Positions 1-6,935 of a stretch of 9,247 nt of DNA are shown here, one piece after another. The notes below the pieces were generated by a model, which was given only the letters and a program-made list of their open reading frames with translations, did not search any database and was not told where the DNA came from. Numbering within the stretch: the first letter of the stretch is position 1; every line of letters starts with the position of its first letter. The position numbers were made by a program, and so were the translations under genes. The DNA is from Spirochaetales bacterium (lineage in GTDB: Bacteria > Spirochaetota > Spirochaetia > B11-G9), in the NCBI GenBank assembly GCA_027077185.1, contig JALTGJ010000281.1, positions 1 to 9,247 on the forward strand, read 5' to 3'.

Positions 1-902
1 GCCCATCCTATGTACTCCCCCAGGTGGCTGTCACTTGTTATAGGCATATAATTGAATCTTGATAGTATTTCCATAAACAAAGTTCTGTCTTTCCAATCTC
101 GTTTTATTATTTGATGATCTTTACTGTCAGCTAAAAAACGTTTTACGGAGCCTTCAGTTTCAGGTAGAATACCTGTTTTTCTGGTATATGCAAGAATATC
201 ACTAAATCCAGGTTCATCTTTAAAAAAAATCGGGGCTTTGGTACGTATATCAGGATATGCATCTTTCCCGGTATCACGATAGGAAGCCTCAAGAAGAATA
301 CTAAAATGGTTCAGACCGGCAGACCTTAACTTCAGATTGGAAAAATCAGTACTAAGTATGTCCGGAAGATACCTTTCAAGGGATGCTATTTCATGACACA
401 TTCCTATAAACTTCATTCTGGGATATTTTCTTAATACGGTAGTTACTATGGCTGTCATTGGGTTTGAATAACAGAAAACTGTGGCCTCCGGGCAAATTTT
501 ATCAATTTTTGAGCATATTTCAAGTATAGGGGGTATTATTCTTAATGCGTGAAACATTCCTCCCGGCCCGCCATTTTCTCCATAGACCTGGTGTATGCCG
601 AATTCCTGGGGAATTTTCCAATCCATATTCCAGAGTTCGAATCTGTTTCCCACTTCTATAGATATAATAACAAAATCTGCATTCCTTAAAGCCTCATCTG
701 CAGATGTTGTAGCTGTTACAGTGTAGGGGAGTTTATTTTGTTCTATAAAGTTAACAGCAGTACTTTCTACATTTTTTAAAGATATTGGGTTAATATCCAT
801 TAATGCAATTTCTGTTCCGCCAAGTATTTTGCTTTGAAAAATATCTCCCAATGTCCCATATCCAAACTGAGCACTCCCTGCGCCAAATAATGCTATTTTC
901 AT
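1..902 (-). CDS. Glycoside hydrolase family 4 enzyme (alpha-galactosidase/galacturonidase type), 3' end cut by window
   Basis: This is the first 300 residues of an NAD- and metal-dependent GH4 glycosidase, a cytoplasmic enzyme that cleaves glycosides by a redox-assisted elimination mechanism. Visible motifs are an N-terminal Rossmann fold starting MKIALFGAGSAQFG, an acidic loop LMDIN near residue 40, YGENGGPGG near 110, NPM at 147-149, MCHE with Cys169, and GLNHF with His199. In GH4 enzymes that Cys and His bind the Mn2+ ion. The segment SDSHLGEYIGW at the window edge resembles the galacturonidase/LplD-like branch more than the 6-phospho-glucosidases, but substrate cannot be fixed by eye. Family members run about 430-480 residues, so roughly 130-180 are missing beyond base 1. 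The start is ATG at 902-900, six bases after TAGGAG. It follows the YihY-family gene by 9 nt and is probably co-transcribed with it. Confidence 0.9.
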   Translation of the reverse strand, partial: MKIALFGAGSAQFGYGTLGDIFQSKILGGTEIALMDINPISLKNVESTAVNFIEQNKLPYTVTATTSADEALRNADFVIISIEVGNRFELWNMDWKIPQEFGIHQVYGENGGPGGMFHALRIIPPILEICSKIDKICPEATVFCYSNPMTAIVTTVLRKYPRMKFIGMCHEIASLERYLPDILSTDFSNLKLRSAGLNHFSILLEASYRDTGKDAYPDIRTKAPIFFKDEPGFSDILAYTRKTGILPETEGSVKRFLADSKDHQIIKRDWKDRTLFMEILSRFNYMPITSDSHLGEYIGW

Positions 903-908
903 ATTTTT

Positions 909-914
909 CTCCTA
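909..914 (-). promoter_or_regulatory. Shine-Dalgarno of the GH4 gene, overlapping the upstream stop codon
   Basis: On the minus strand TAGGAG lies six bases before the GH4 ATG. Its first three bases are the TAG stop of the YihY-family gene, an arrangement that favours translational coupling. Confidence 0.8.
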
Positions 915-2168
915 TGGTGTCTGTTTTAAGAAATCATCTACATTCAAAGCTTCGATACTTTTGTAAGTGCCTTTTAATAATCTATTTAAAAGTTTAACTC
1001 CAGATGGATCAGTGTTATAAATACTATCTTTTCCAATTACTGCCTGTAATACATCTGTTACCAAAATTTTATTCAAACTGCGTGCCGGAACAATATTGTT
1101 ATTCCCATTATCTGTCTCGTATAATAAATTTACTTTTGTAAAACTTTCTAATAGTTCAAAAATAATATTTTCGTGAATTTCGAGTTCTGATGAAATTTCA
1201 GAAGCTGAATAATATTTTCCTGAATCAAAACCTGCTGCAATTTTAAAAAAGACAATTAGACCTGTATTAATGTACTCTCTGGGATTCAAATTTTTATTTT
1301 TATAATCAGTTTTTAAATCTGATTTTTTCTGGTGAACGTATGTAATTTCCAGGGCAAGAAAAATTATTATCCAGATTAAATACAGCCAGAAAAGAAAAAT
1401 CGGTATAACTGCCAAAGATCCATATAATCTGGACATTCGAATGACATAACCTGCACCTTCTGTAAATGCACTTCTGGCCAGATCCCACAGGACTGTTCCC
1501 GTAAGGGCCCCAATTAAGCTGCTTTTAAATTTTACCTTTCCTGCAGGTATTGCAGTTATCATTAGAAAAAAAGTGAAAAATATAAAAATAGAAGGAGAAA
1601 GTATAACCAGCCATCTAATAAGAAACTGAATATTGGGCAGGCCTTCTAAAAATCTTCTAATAGGAGCAGTCAAAGTAAAACTGGTTCCAATAAAAATTGT
1701 TCCAAACACAATAACAGAAGAGTAGGAGGTAAACTTCCCTATAAAATTTCTATTGTTTTTACTTCCCCAAATTGAATTAAAGCTTTCACTTATTCTGTTT
1801 AACAGCATTATGGAGGTTATTGTAAATAGTAAAAGCCCTATTATCCCCATTGTTTTAGTATTTTTAAGAAACTGATTGATAAATACCATAATTTCATTCT
1901 GACGGGTAGGAATTAATATGGAAACTATCAATTTTTGAAGGTTATCTTTTATTCCTTCAAATGCATCAAAAGCATTAAATAAAGAAAAGCTTAATGCTGT
2001 AAGAGGAATAAGTGCAAGAAGGCTGGTGTATGACAGACTGGAAGCGTGCACGAGGCATTTATCTTTCTTAAATTCTTTATACAGTTTTGCAATAAATTTA
2101 AAGAATTTCGCCGGCAATTTCTCTCCGGATACCAGAAGTTTTTCCAGAGTAGTTATTAATGGTTCCAT
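912..2168 (-). CDS. YihY/BrkB-family inner membrane protein with C-terminal winged-helix-like extension
   Basis: Polytopic membrane protein of the YihY/BrkB family (once mislabelled ribonuclease BN); its molecular role is not established. Numbered from a GTG at 2186, the family core covers residues 40-285. The signature HASSLSYTSLLALIPL is at 47-62, followed by hydrophobic segments near 86-104, 112-130, 153-175, 190-212, 222-240 and 256-284. The last ends with the typical LYGSLAVIPIFLFWLYL stretch. Residues 290-424 form a soluble tail absent from short members such as E. coli YihY (about 290 aa); its ASEISSELEIHENIIFELL segment looks like a winged helix. Neither start has a good ribosome site. 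ATG at 2168 has GGA about 13 nt upstream, while GTG at 2186 has none, so I prefer the ATG (418 aa). It lies downstream of eno across a palindrome and just upstream of the GH4 gene. Confidence 0.85.
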   Translation of the reverse strand: MEPLITTLEKLLVSGEKLPAKFFKFIAKLYKEFKKDKCLVHASSLSYTSLLALIPLTALSFSLFNAFDAFEGIKDNLQKLIVSILIPTRQNEIMVFINQFLKNTKTMGIIGLLLFTITSIMLLNRISESFNSIWGSKNNRNFIGKFTSYSSVIVFGTIFIGTSFTLTAPIRRFLEGLPNIQFLIRWLVILSPSIFIFFTFFLMITAIPAGKVKFKSSLIGALTGTVLWDLARSAFTEGAGYVIRMSRLYGSLAVIPIFLFWLYLIWIIIFLALEITYVHQKKSDLKTDYKNKNLNPREYINTGLIVFFKIAAGFDSGKYYSASEISSELEIHENIIFELLESFTKVNLLYETDNGNNNIVPARSLNKILVTDVLQAVIGKDSIYNTDPSGVKLLNRLLKGTYKSIEALNVDDFLKQTP

Positions 2169-2286
2169 AAATGTACTTATATCCACATATAAAGAATGAT
2201 GAAAAAATTAAAATTTTACAAGCATATTTTTTAATGAATAATCAAAATATCATGGACTCTTACAATTTATCCGTTTACAGCTTGAC

Positions 2287-2359
2287 AAATAATCCCGATC
2301 CGTCCTCTGCAATAGAAAGGCTGACCTTTCTGTATTGCAGAGGTAGGATATGATTATTT
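2287..2359. terminator. Long imperfect palindrome between eno and the YihY-family gene, possible terminator
   Basis: The core stem pairs 2304-2320 (CCTCTGCAATAGAAAGG) with 2325-2343 around a CTGA loop, with only a 2-base bulge. Pairing continues outward in two further blocks: ATCC (2298-2301 region) with GGAT (2346-2349), and AAATAATC (2287-2294) with GATTATTT (2352-2359). On the plus strand the outer arm runs into T6, as in an intrinsic terminator. On the minus strand, where eno transcripts arrive, the following sequence is only moderately U-rich. It may end eno transcription, act in both directions, or be a dispersed repeat unit. Confidence 0.5.
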
Positions 2360-2367
2360 TTTATTTG

Positions 2368-3645
2368 TTACTTCCAGTAGTAAAGTGAAGTTTTCCCAAG
2401 TTCCTGTTCAATTTCCAGAAGTCTGTTATACTTTGCAATCCGTTCACTTCTGCTTGCTGATCCTGTTTTTAAATGTCCACCATCCATGGCAACGGCAAAA
2501 TCAGCAAGAAAAGTATCCGCGGTTTCTCCTGATCGGTGAGAAATAAAATATCTCCATCCTGCATCACGGCACATTCGTACTGCTTCTATGGATTCGGATA
2601 CCGTTCCGATCTGATTCAGTTTAATTAGCGATGAGTTGGCCGATCCTCTTTCAATTCCTTTTCGGATATATTCTGTATTTGTAACAAAAAGATCATCCCC
2701 GACAACTTCTACCATTTTTCCAAGTCTATCGGTAAAATTTTTAAATCCTTCCCAGTCTCTTTCTGCAAGAGGGTCTTCCCATAGGACAATTGGGTACTTC
2801 GAAATCCATTTCTCTGCCAGGTCAATAAGCCCCTCGCTTTTCATTTTCCCTGCACCTGACCACTTTAGATCGTATGAACCTTCCAAATCGGTAGAAAAGG
2901 AGTTTGCCGCGCTGTCCAGAGCAATAGATATATCCTTGCCGGGTTTATATCCGGCCTTTTCAATGGCCTGTATAATTGTTTCGATAGCATCTTCATTGCT
3001 GTCCAGATTAGGTGCAAAACCACCTTCGTCTCCAACACTTGTTGCAAGTCCTCTGTCTTTTAGAATTTTTTTGAGTACATGGAATGTTTCAGCAATATAG
3101 CGGAGGCCTTCACGGAAATTAGGTGCTCCCAGGGGAACCGCCATAAATTCCTGCAGATCCACATTGTTGTCAGCGTGCTCCCCGCCGTTTAAAATATTCA
3201 TACAGGGAACCGGGATTCTTCGTGCTCCTGCTCCACCAAGGTACTGGTAGAGAGGCATCTCGGCAGAAAGTGCCGCCGCTCTTGCTGCTGCCATGGATAC
3301 ACCCAAAATTGCATTAGCTCCTATTTTTGATTTATTCGCAGTCCCGTCCAGATCGATCATAGTTTTATCAATTAATGCCTGCTGGTATATATCCATGCCA
3401 ACCAGTGCCGGAGCAATTATTTTATTGACATTTTCGACAGCTTTCAGAACACCCTTTCCAGAGTATCTCCCACTGTCTCCATCACGCAGTTCAATAGCTT
3501 CATTTTCTCCGGTGCTTGCACCGGAAGGTACAGATGCAACAGCATCCGTTCCATCATCAAGTTCAATAAATACCCTGACTGTCGGATTTCCCCTGGAATC
3601 AAGTATTTCCATTGCTTTTATAGCCGAAATAACAGATCTTACCAT
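2368..3645 (-). CDS. eno: Enolase (2-phosphoglycerate dehydratase)
   Basis: Glycolytic enzyme that interconverts 2-phosphoglycerate and phosphoenolpyruvate in the cytoplasm; in many bacteria it is also an RNA-degradosome partner or surface plasminogen binder. The 425-residue product is full length (about 430 in E. coli). All active-site residues are visible: His157 in GGEHADNN, Glu166 in QEFM, Glu207 in SVGDEGGF, metal ligands Asp244, Glu290 and Asp317, catalytic Lys342 in LIKLNQIG, the HRSGET loop at 370-375, and Lys393 in LKTGS. Open frame continues upstream to a TTG at 3684, but homology begins at [20 protein letters not shown] at 3645 has GGGGG five bases upstream, whereas the in-frame ATG at 3657 has no ribosome site. 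It is divergent from the MutS-like operon. Confidence 0.97.
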   Translation of the reverse strand: MVRSVISAIKAMEILDSRGNPTVRVFIELDDGTDAVASVPSGASTGENEAIELRDGDSGRYSGKGVLKAVENVNKIIAPALVGMDIYQQALIDKTMIDLDGTANKSKIGANAILGVSMAAARAAALSAEMPLYQYLGGAGARRIPVPCMNILNGGEHADNNVDLQEFMAVPLGAPNFREGLRYIAETFHVLKKILKDRGLATSVGDEGGFAPNLDSNEDAIETIIQAIEKAGYKPGKDISIALDSAANSFSTDLEGSYDLKWSGAGKMKSEGLIDLAEKWISKYPIVLWEDPLAERDWEGFKNFTDRLGKMVEVVGDDLFVTNTEYIRKGIERGSANSSLIKLNQIGTVSESIEAVRMCRDAGWRYFISHRSGETADTFLADFAVAMDGGHLKTGSASRSERIAKYNRLLEIEQELGKTSLYYWK

Positions 3646-3650
3646 TTTGT

Positions 3651-3655
3651 CCCCC
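3651..3655 (-). promoter_or_regulatory. Ribosome binding site that decides the eno start
   Basis: GGGGG on the minus strand lies five bases before ATG 3645. No comparable purine run precedes the two in-frame upstream start codons at 3657 (ATG) and 3684 (TTG). Confidence 0.65.
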
Positions 3656-3741
3656 ATAAGAGTAAAAAAATTAAGTGATAACAAATAATCACCATATCTA
3701 ATTTAATAGTACTCCTGGGTGTAACTTACTTCAATGCGTGT

Positions 3742-3750
3742 TGTTATAAT
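3742..3750 (+). promoter_or_regulatory. Putative extended -10 promoter of the MutS-like operon
   Basis: TGTTATAAT contains a perfect TATAAT at 3745-3750 with the TGn extension of extended -10 promoters. No good -35 is visible 16-18 bp upstream. Predicted start near 3757 leaves about 50 nt before the leader ORF. The box overlaps the -10 of the eno promoter on the other strand. Confidence 0.5.
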
Positions 3751-3770
3751 TAATGAAAATAAATTGTAAA
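3743..3770 (-). promoter_or_regulatory. Putative eno promoter
   Basis: On the minus strand TTTACA (3770-3765), a 16-bp spacer and TATAAC (3748-3743) each match five of six sigma-70-type consensus bases. This would give a leader of about 90 nt before the eno ATG. A weaker alternative nearer the gene is TTGAAG (3734-3729), 17 bp, TACTAT (3711-3706). Confidence 0.5.
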
Positions 3771-3796
3771 ATGACAAAAAGACGGAAAAAATTGTC

Positions 3797-3800
3797 GAGG
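3797..3800 (+). promoter_or_regulatory. Shine-Dalgarno GAGG of the leader ORF
   Basis: GAGG lies 9 nt before the ATG at 3810 and 29 nt before the ATG of the first MutS-like gene, which is too far to serve the latter directly. No purine-rich site lies just before 3830. Confidence 0.55.
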
Positions 3801-3809
3801 ATTAAAATA

Positions 3810-3833
3810 ATGAAGCATAGTATCGGCATATGA
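3810..3833 (+). CDS. Candidate 7-codon leader ORF (MKHSIGI) overlapping the first MutS-like start
   Basis: ATG at 3810 follows GAGG with a 9-nt gap and reads seven codons to TGA at 3831-3833. That TGA overlaps the ATG of the next gene in the form ATGA. Since the next gene has no ribosome site of its own, ribosomes ending here could re-initiate on it. The peptide is too short for homology and resembles no known attenuation peptide; it contains no run of one amino acid. Evidence is positional only. Confidence 0.4.
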   Translation: MKHSIGI

Positions 3834-5365
3834 CTTATAACAGTGTCCTGTTTAATACTACAGATTTCAATACAGTGCAGGAAATAGAGGACCCTCCTGA
3901 TTTTTTTAGTGATCTTAATCTGGATCAAATTATTGATGCTGTTACTGTCGGGAAAGCGGAATATGAATTAAAACCTTTGTTCTATACTCCTGTTTTCAAG
4001 GTTGATACCATTCATTACCGCCATGAAATAGTACGGGATATGGAGAACAAAAAACTTCTTGGATTTATACGCACTTTTGCCGGTGGAATGAGTACAGTCC
4101 GCCGTTATCTGGTTCTAGTTGAAAAACTCTATTACCCCTATCACAAAGAAGGGTGGATTTTGAAAACAGTGGATCTTTACTGCAAAATTATCGATCAGTT
4201 CTCTGAGGATATGAGCCGACTCTCTCTGGATTCAAGGGGTCTGCGCCAGTTTACGGAATACCTGCAAACATACACGGCCTCTGATTCTTTCAGAACAATG
4301 AAGGACCAGACAAACAAACTCAAAGAAAGGCTTGGAGAGGTTCATTATTCACTTTTTATCAAAGAAAACCATATACGGGTTCAACGTTATAATGGTGAAC
4401 AGGACTACAGCAGAGAAGTTGAAGAAACATTCAAAAAGTTCAAACAGAGCTCGGTAAGAGACTACACAGCAGAATTTACCTCGAAGCAGACAATGGATCA
4501 TATTGAGGCGGAAATTCTTGATATGGTAGCAAAACTGTATCCGGAAACCTTTATGGAACTTGACCGATATACGGATCGGTATGCGGATTTTCAGAATATC
4601 GGTATTAAAACGTTTGACCGGGAAATTCAATTCTTTCTCGCATATCTTGATTACACTGCCTGTTTTACCTACACTGGACTGCCGTTCTGCTATCCTGATG
4701 TTTCGCGAAAAACAAAGGAAGTTTTCTGTCGGGGTGGATACGATCTGGCACTTGCGCAGAATTTACTTCACCGGGAAGAAGACGTTGTCTGTAACGATTT
4801 TTTCATGAAAGGTCCTGAACGTGTCATTGTTGTTTCAGGTCCCAATCAGGGGGGAAAAACAACCTTTGCCCGGATGTTCGGTCAGCTCCATTACCTTGCA
4901 GCTCTTGGATGTCCTGTTCCCGGCAGAGAAGCACAGCTCTATCAGTACGATACACTTTTTACACATTTCGAAAAAGAAGAGGACATAACAAACCTACGGA
5001 GTAAACTGGAAGATGACCTCATACGGATACATGACATTCTTTGGCAGGCAACTTCAGACAGTATCATCATAATGAATGAAATCTTCAACTCCACAACTCT
5101 TTATGATGCACTCTCTATCGGGACAAAGGTTCTGAACATGATCTCTGATATGGACGTTCTATGCCTCTTGGTAACTTTTGTTGACGAGTTTTCAACGTTC
5201 AATAATAAAACGGTAAGCATGGTCAGTACGATTATTCCCGATAATCCAGCGGTAAGAACATATCGGATAGTACGGGAAAAGGCCGATGGACTCGCATACG
5301 CATTAACAATTGCTGAAAAATATGATCTTTCGTACAAGCGGCTGAGGGAGCGGTTAAAAATATGA
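3830..5365 (+). CDS. MutS-like ATPase, first of a pair (MutS core plus ATPase domain, no mismatch-recognition domain)
   Basis: A 511-residue protein with a MutS-type helical core (about residues 30-300, with the family-like YRHEIVRDM) followed by a MutS ATPase domain. Walker A is GPNQGGKTT at 337-345. The signature-like block is LRSKLEDD near 389-396. Walker B ends IIIMNEIF, with Asn416 in place of the usual Asp and the catalytic Glu417 kept. The H-loop reads LVTFVDEF, with Phe450 where MutS has His. The N-terminal mismatch-reading domain with its Phe-X-Glu motif is absent, so a role in classical mismatch repair is doubtful; recombination or structured-DNA handling is possible. ATG at 3830 is the first start after an in-frame TAG at 3818. 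It overlaps the next gene by ATGA, and the two products are paralogues. Cytoplasmic. Confidence 0.9.
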   Translation: MTYNSVLFNTTDFNTVQEIEDPPDFFSDLNLDQIIDAVTVGKAEYELKPLFYTPVFKVDTIHYRHEIVRDMENKKLLGFIRTFAGGMSTVRRYLVLVEKLYYPYHKEGWILKTVDLYCKIIDQFSEDMSRLSLDSRGLRQFTEYLQTYTASDSFRTMKDQTNKLKERLGEVHYSLFIKENHIRVQRYNGEQDYSREVEETFKKFKQSSVRDYTAEFTSKQTMDHIEAEILDMVAKLYPETFMELDRYTDRYADFQNIGIKTFDREIQFFLAYLDYTACFTYTGLPFCYPDVSRKTKEVFCRGGYDLALAQNLLHREEDVVCNDFFMKGPERVIVVSGPNQGGKTTFARMFGQLHYLAALGCPVPGREAQLYQYDTLFTHFEKEEDITNLRSKLEDDLIRIHDILWQATSDSIIIMNEIFNSTTLYDALSIGTKVLNMISDMDVLCLLVTFVDEFSTFNNKTVSMVSTIIPDNPAVRTYRIVREKADGLAYALTIAEKYDLSYKRLRERLKI

Positions 5366-6882
5366 ATGTTTTTCTTATGCACAGAGACATGGATTTTGAT
5401 CCGGAACAGCCGCTTCCGCCTCATGCTGAGGAACTTGTGAAGGATCTTGAATTGAATACTCTACTCGAAACAATGGCACGGGATGATAAATTCCTGTTCA
5501 GTATTTCCAGAACAGCACTTTTATCCAGTTTAACGGACAGGGAATCCATCCTTTACCGTCAGGATGTTCTTAAAGACTGTCTTGTCAACAGCACACTCAT
5601 ACGCGATCTTTATGCTGTTGCCTTTAAGGCAATTGAAAGTGAGAAAAAGATTTACTTCGGTCTTTTGAGCAAGTATCCGGACATTATTCTCTCACGGTCA
5701 ATCAAGGTGCTTACCATCTTTGTAGATCTTCTGAAGCAGCTTCGGCAGATAGCGGTTGAACACTCCTGTAAATTCAAATCAGACGGTTTTACCGCACTCT
5801 TTGCAATGCTCAGAAAAGAACTTTCGGATGAGTATTTCGGAACAATCCGGTATCATCTGAAAACACTGGGGGGTCGGGGGGGGGTATTAATCAGCGCCCG
5901 TTTAGGAGAGGGAAACAAGGGGGTCCACTACACCCTCCGTAAACCTAAAATAAGAGATAAAAACTGGATAAAACATATTCTCAATAAAAAACCTCTTTCT
6001 TTTACCTATACTTTAAGCGATCGGGATGAAAGTGGTGCACGGGCATTGTCAGATCTGCGGGACAGGGGACTGAATGCTGTTGCCAATGCTCTTGCCCAGT
6101 CCACGGATCACATCCTTTCTTTCTTTTCCGCACTCCGTAGTGAACTCGCTTTTTACGTAAGCTGTCTCAATGTACATGAAACCCTTTTAGGATACGGGGC
6201 ACCCTCCTGTTTCCCTCATCCTCTCACGCTTCAGGAGCGGACTCAGCAAACAGAGGGACTTTATGATGTATCTCTCACGCTGCAGATGGATAAAAAGTTA
6301 TCGGCTAACTCCATGAAAGCGGAACATGTTTACCTTGTTATTATTACCGGCGCAAACCGCGGAGGTAAATCAACATTTCTGCGAAGTATCGGCAGTGCCC
6401 AGTTAATGATGCAGAGCGGAATGTTTGTGCCGGCAGAATCTTTTACATCCCACATCTGCGACGGAATATTTACACATTTCAAGAGGGAGGAAGATTCCGC
6501 CATGGACAGTGGAAAACTTGATGAAGAATTAAAGAGAATGAATGATATCATGAACAGTGTAACCCCTCACTCCATGCTGCTTTTCAATGAATCATTCGCA
6601 GCAACAAATGAAAGGGAAGGTTCGGAAATTGCCCGTCAGATTATACGGGCTTTACTTGCAAAAAAGCTCAAGGTTTTCTTTGTTACCCATCTCTATGATT
6701 TTGCCCGCAGCATGTATATGCAGAAAACAGAAAATATCCTTTTCCTTCGGGCGGAAAGACAATCCGACACAAAGAGAACCTTCAGAATACTTGAAGGGAA
6801 ACCTCTTGAGACAAGTTTTGGAGATGATGTGTATGCTAAGGTGTTTGGAAAAACAGTGACACATCGTACAAGTCTATATTAG
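5362..6882 (+). CDS. MutS-like ATPase, second of a pair
   Basis: A 506-residue paralogue of the preceding product with the same plan: helical core (YRQDVLKD near residue 66, matching YRHEIVRD in its partner) and a MutS ATPase domain. Walker A is GANRGGKST at 330-338. The signature-like block is SGKLDEEL from 383. Walker B ends LLFNESF, with Asn409 for Asp and Glu410 kept. Unlike its partner it retains the H-loop His443 in FVTHLYDF. Both proteins share an FTHFxxEED segment and a G-x-P-x-C-x-P segment before the ATPase. Residues 172-175 are encoded by a G9 tract, and a one-base length change there would truncate the protein before the ATPase. It starts by ATGA overlap with the first gene, with GAGGGAG about 12 nt upstream. 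It ends 53 nt from the convergent acyltransferase gene. Confidence 0.9.
   Translation: MNVFLMHRDMDFDPEQPLPPHAEELVKDLELNTLLETMARDDKFLFSISRTALLSSLTDRESILYRQDVLKDCLVNSTLIRDLYAVAFKAIESEKKIYFGLLSKYPDIILSRSIKVLTIFVDLLKQLRQIAVEHSCKFKSDGFTALFAMLRKELSDEYFGTIRYHLKTLGGRGGVLISARLGEGNKGVHYTLRKPKIRDKNWIKHILNKKPLSFTYTLSDRDESGARALSDLRDRGLNAVANALAQSTDHILSFFSALRSELAFYVSCLNVHETLLGYGAPSCFPHPLTLQERTQQTEGLYDVSLTLQMDKKLSANSMKAEHVYLVIITGANRGGKSTFLRSIGSAQLMMQSGMFVPAESFTSHICDGIFTHFKREEDSAMDSGKLDEELKRMNDIMNSVTPHSMLLFNESFAATNEREGSEIARQIIRALLAKKLKVFFVTHLYDFARSMYMQKTENILFLRAERQSDTKRTFRILEGKPLETSFGDDVYAKVFGKTVTHRTSLY
5868..5884 (+). repeat. G6-TC-G9 homopolymer tract inside the second MutS-like gene
   Basis: Six G at 5868-5873, then TC, then nine G at 5876-5884. 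In the present length the frame is open, and the following SARLGEGNKG segment looks like normal family sequence. Loss of one G gives TAT TAA at once; gain of one G reaches TAA after about 20 codons. Confidence 0.9.
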
Positions 6883-6935
6883 AGAAGAGCCTCTATTCAG
6901 ATTCAAAAAGCCTGGGAAAACTCTCATTTCTACTT

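Noticed and set aside
2171..2353. Plus-strand 60-codon open frame between the YihY-family gene and eno.
   Set aside because: No ribosome site, no recognisable protein features, and its 3' half is the palindrome.
2646..2800. Unusual enolase metal-ligand segment reading [11 protein letters not shown] instead of the E. coli-like form.
   Set aside because: The ligand Glu290 is present and the EDPxxExDW pattern is common in enolases, so it is normal variation.
2636..3100. Long plus-strand open frames opposite eno (2636-3100 and 3293-3688).
   Set aside because: They are antisense shadows of a strongly conserved enolase.
3773..3796. Possible hairpin GACAA/TTGTC before the leader ribosome site.
   Set aside because: A 5-bp AT-rich stem with a 14-nt loop is too weak to support.
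4849..4860. Slippery sequence G-GGA-AAA within the Walker A codons of the first MutS-like gene (G6A5), possible programmed frameshift.
   Set aside because: The zero frame encodes a complete ATPase domain, the motif follows from coding Gly-Gly-Lys, and no downstream stimulatory hairpin is evident.
3830..6882. Horizontal transfer of the MutS-like pair, suggested by higher GC than the right arm.
   Set aside because: GC varies within the pair, and eno, a core gene, looks equally GC-rich; there are no flanking repeats or mobility genes.
6880..6935. Terminator between the convergent MutS-like and acyltransferase genes.
   Set aside because: Only a 5-bp stem TAGAG/CTCTA with a 6-nt loop is seen, with no adjacent T-run on either strand.
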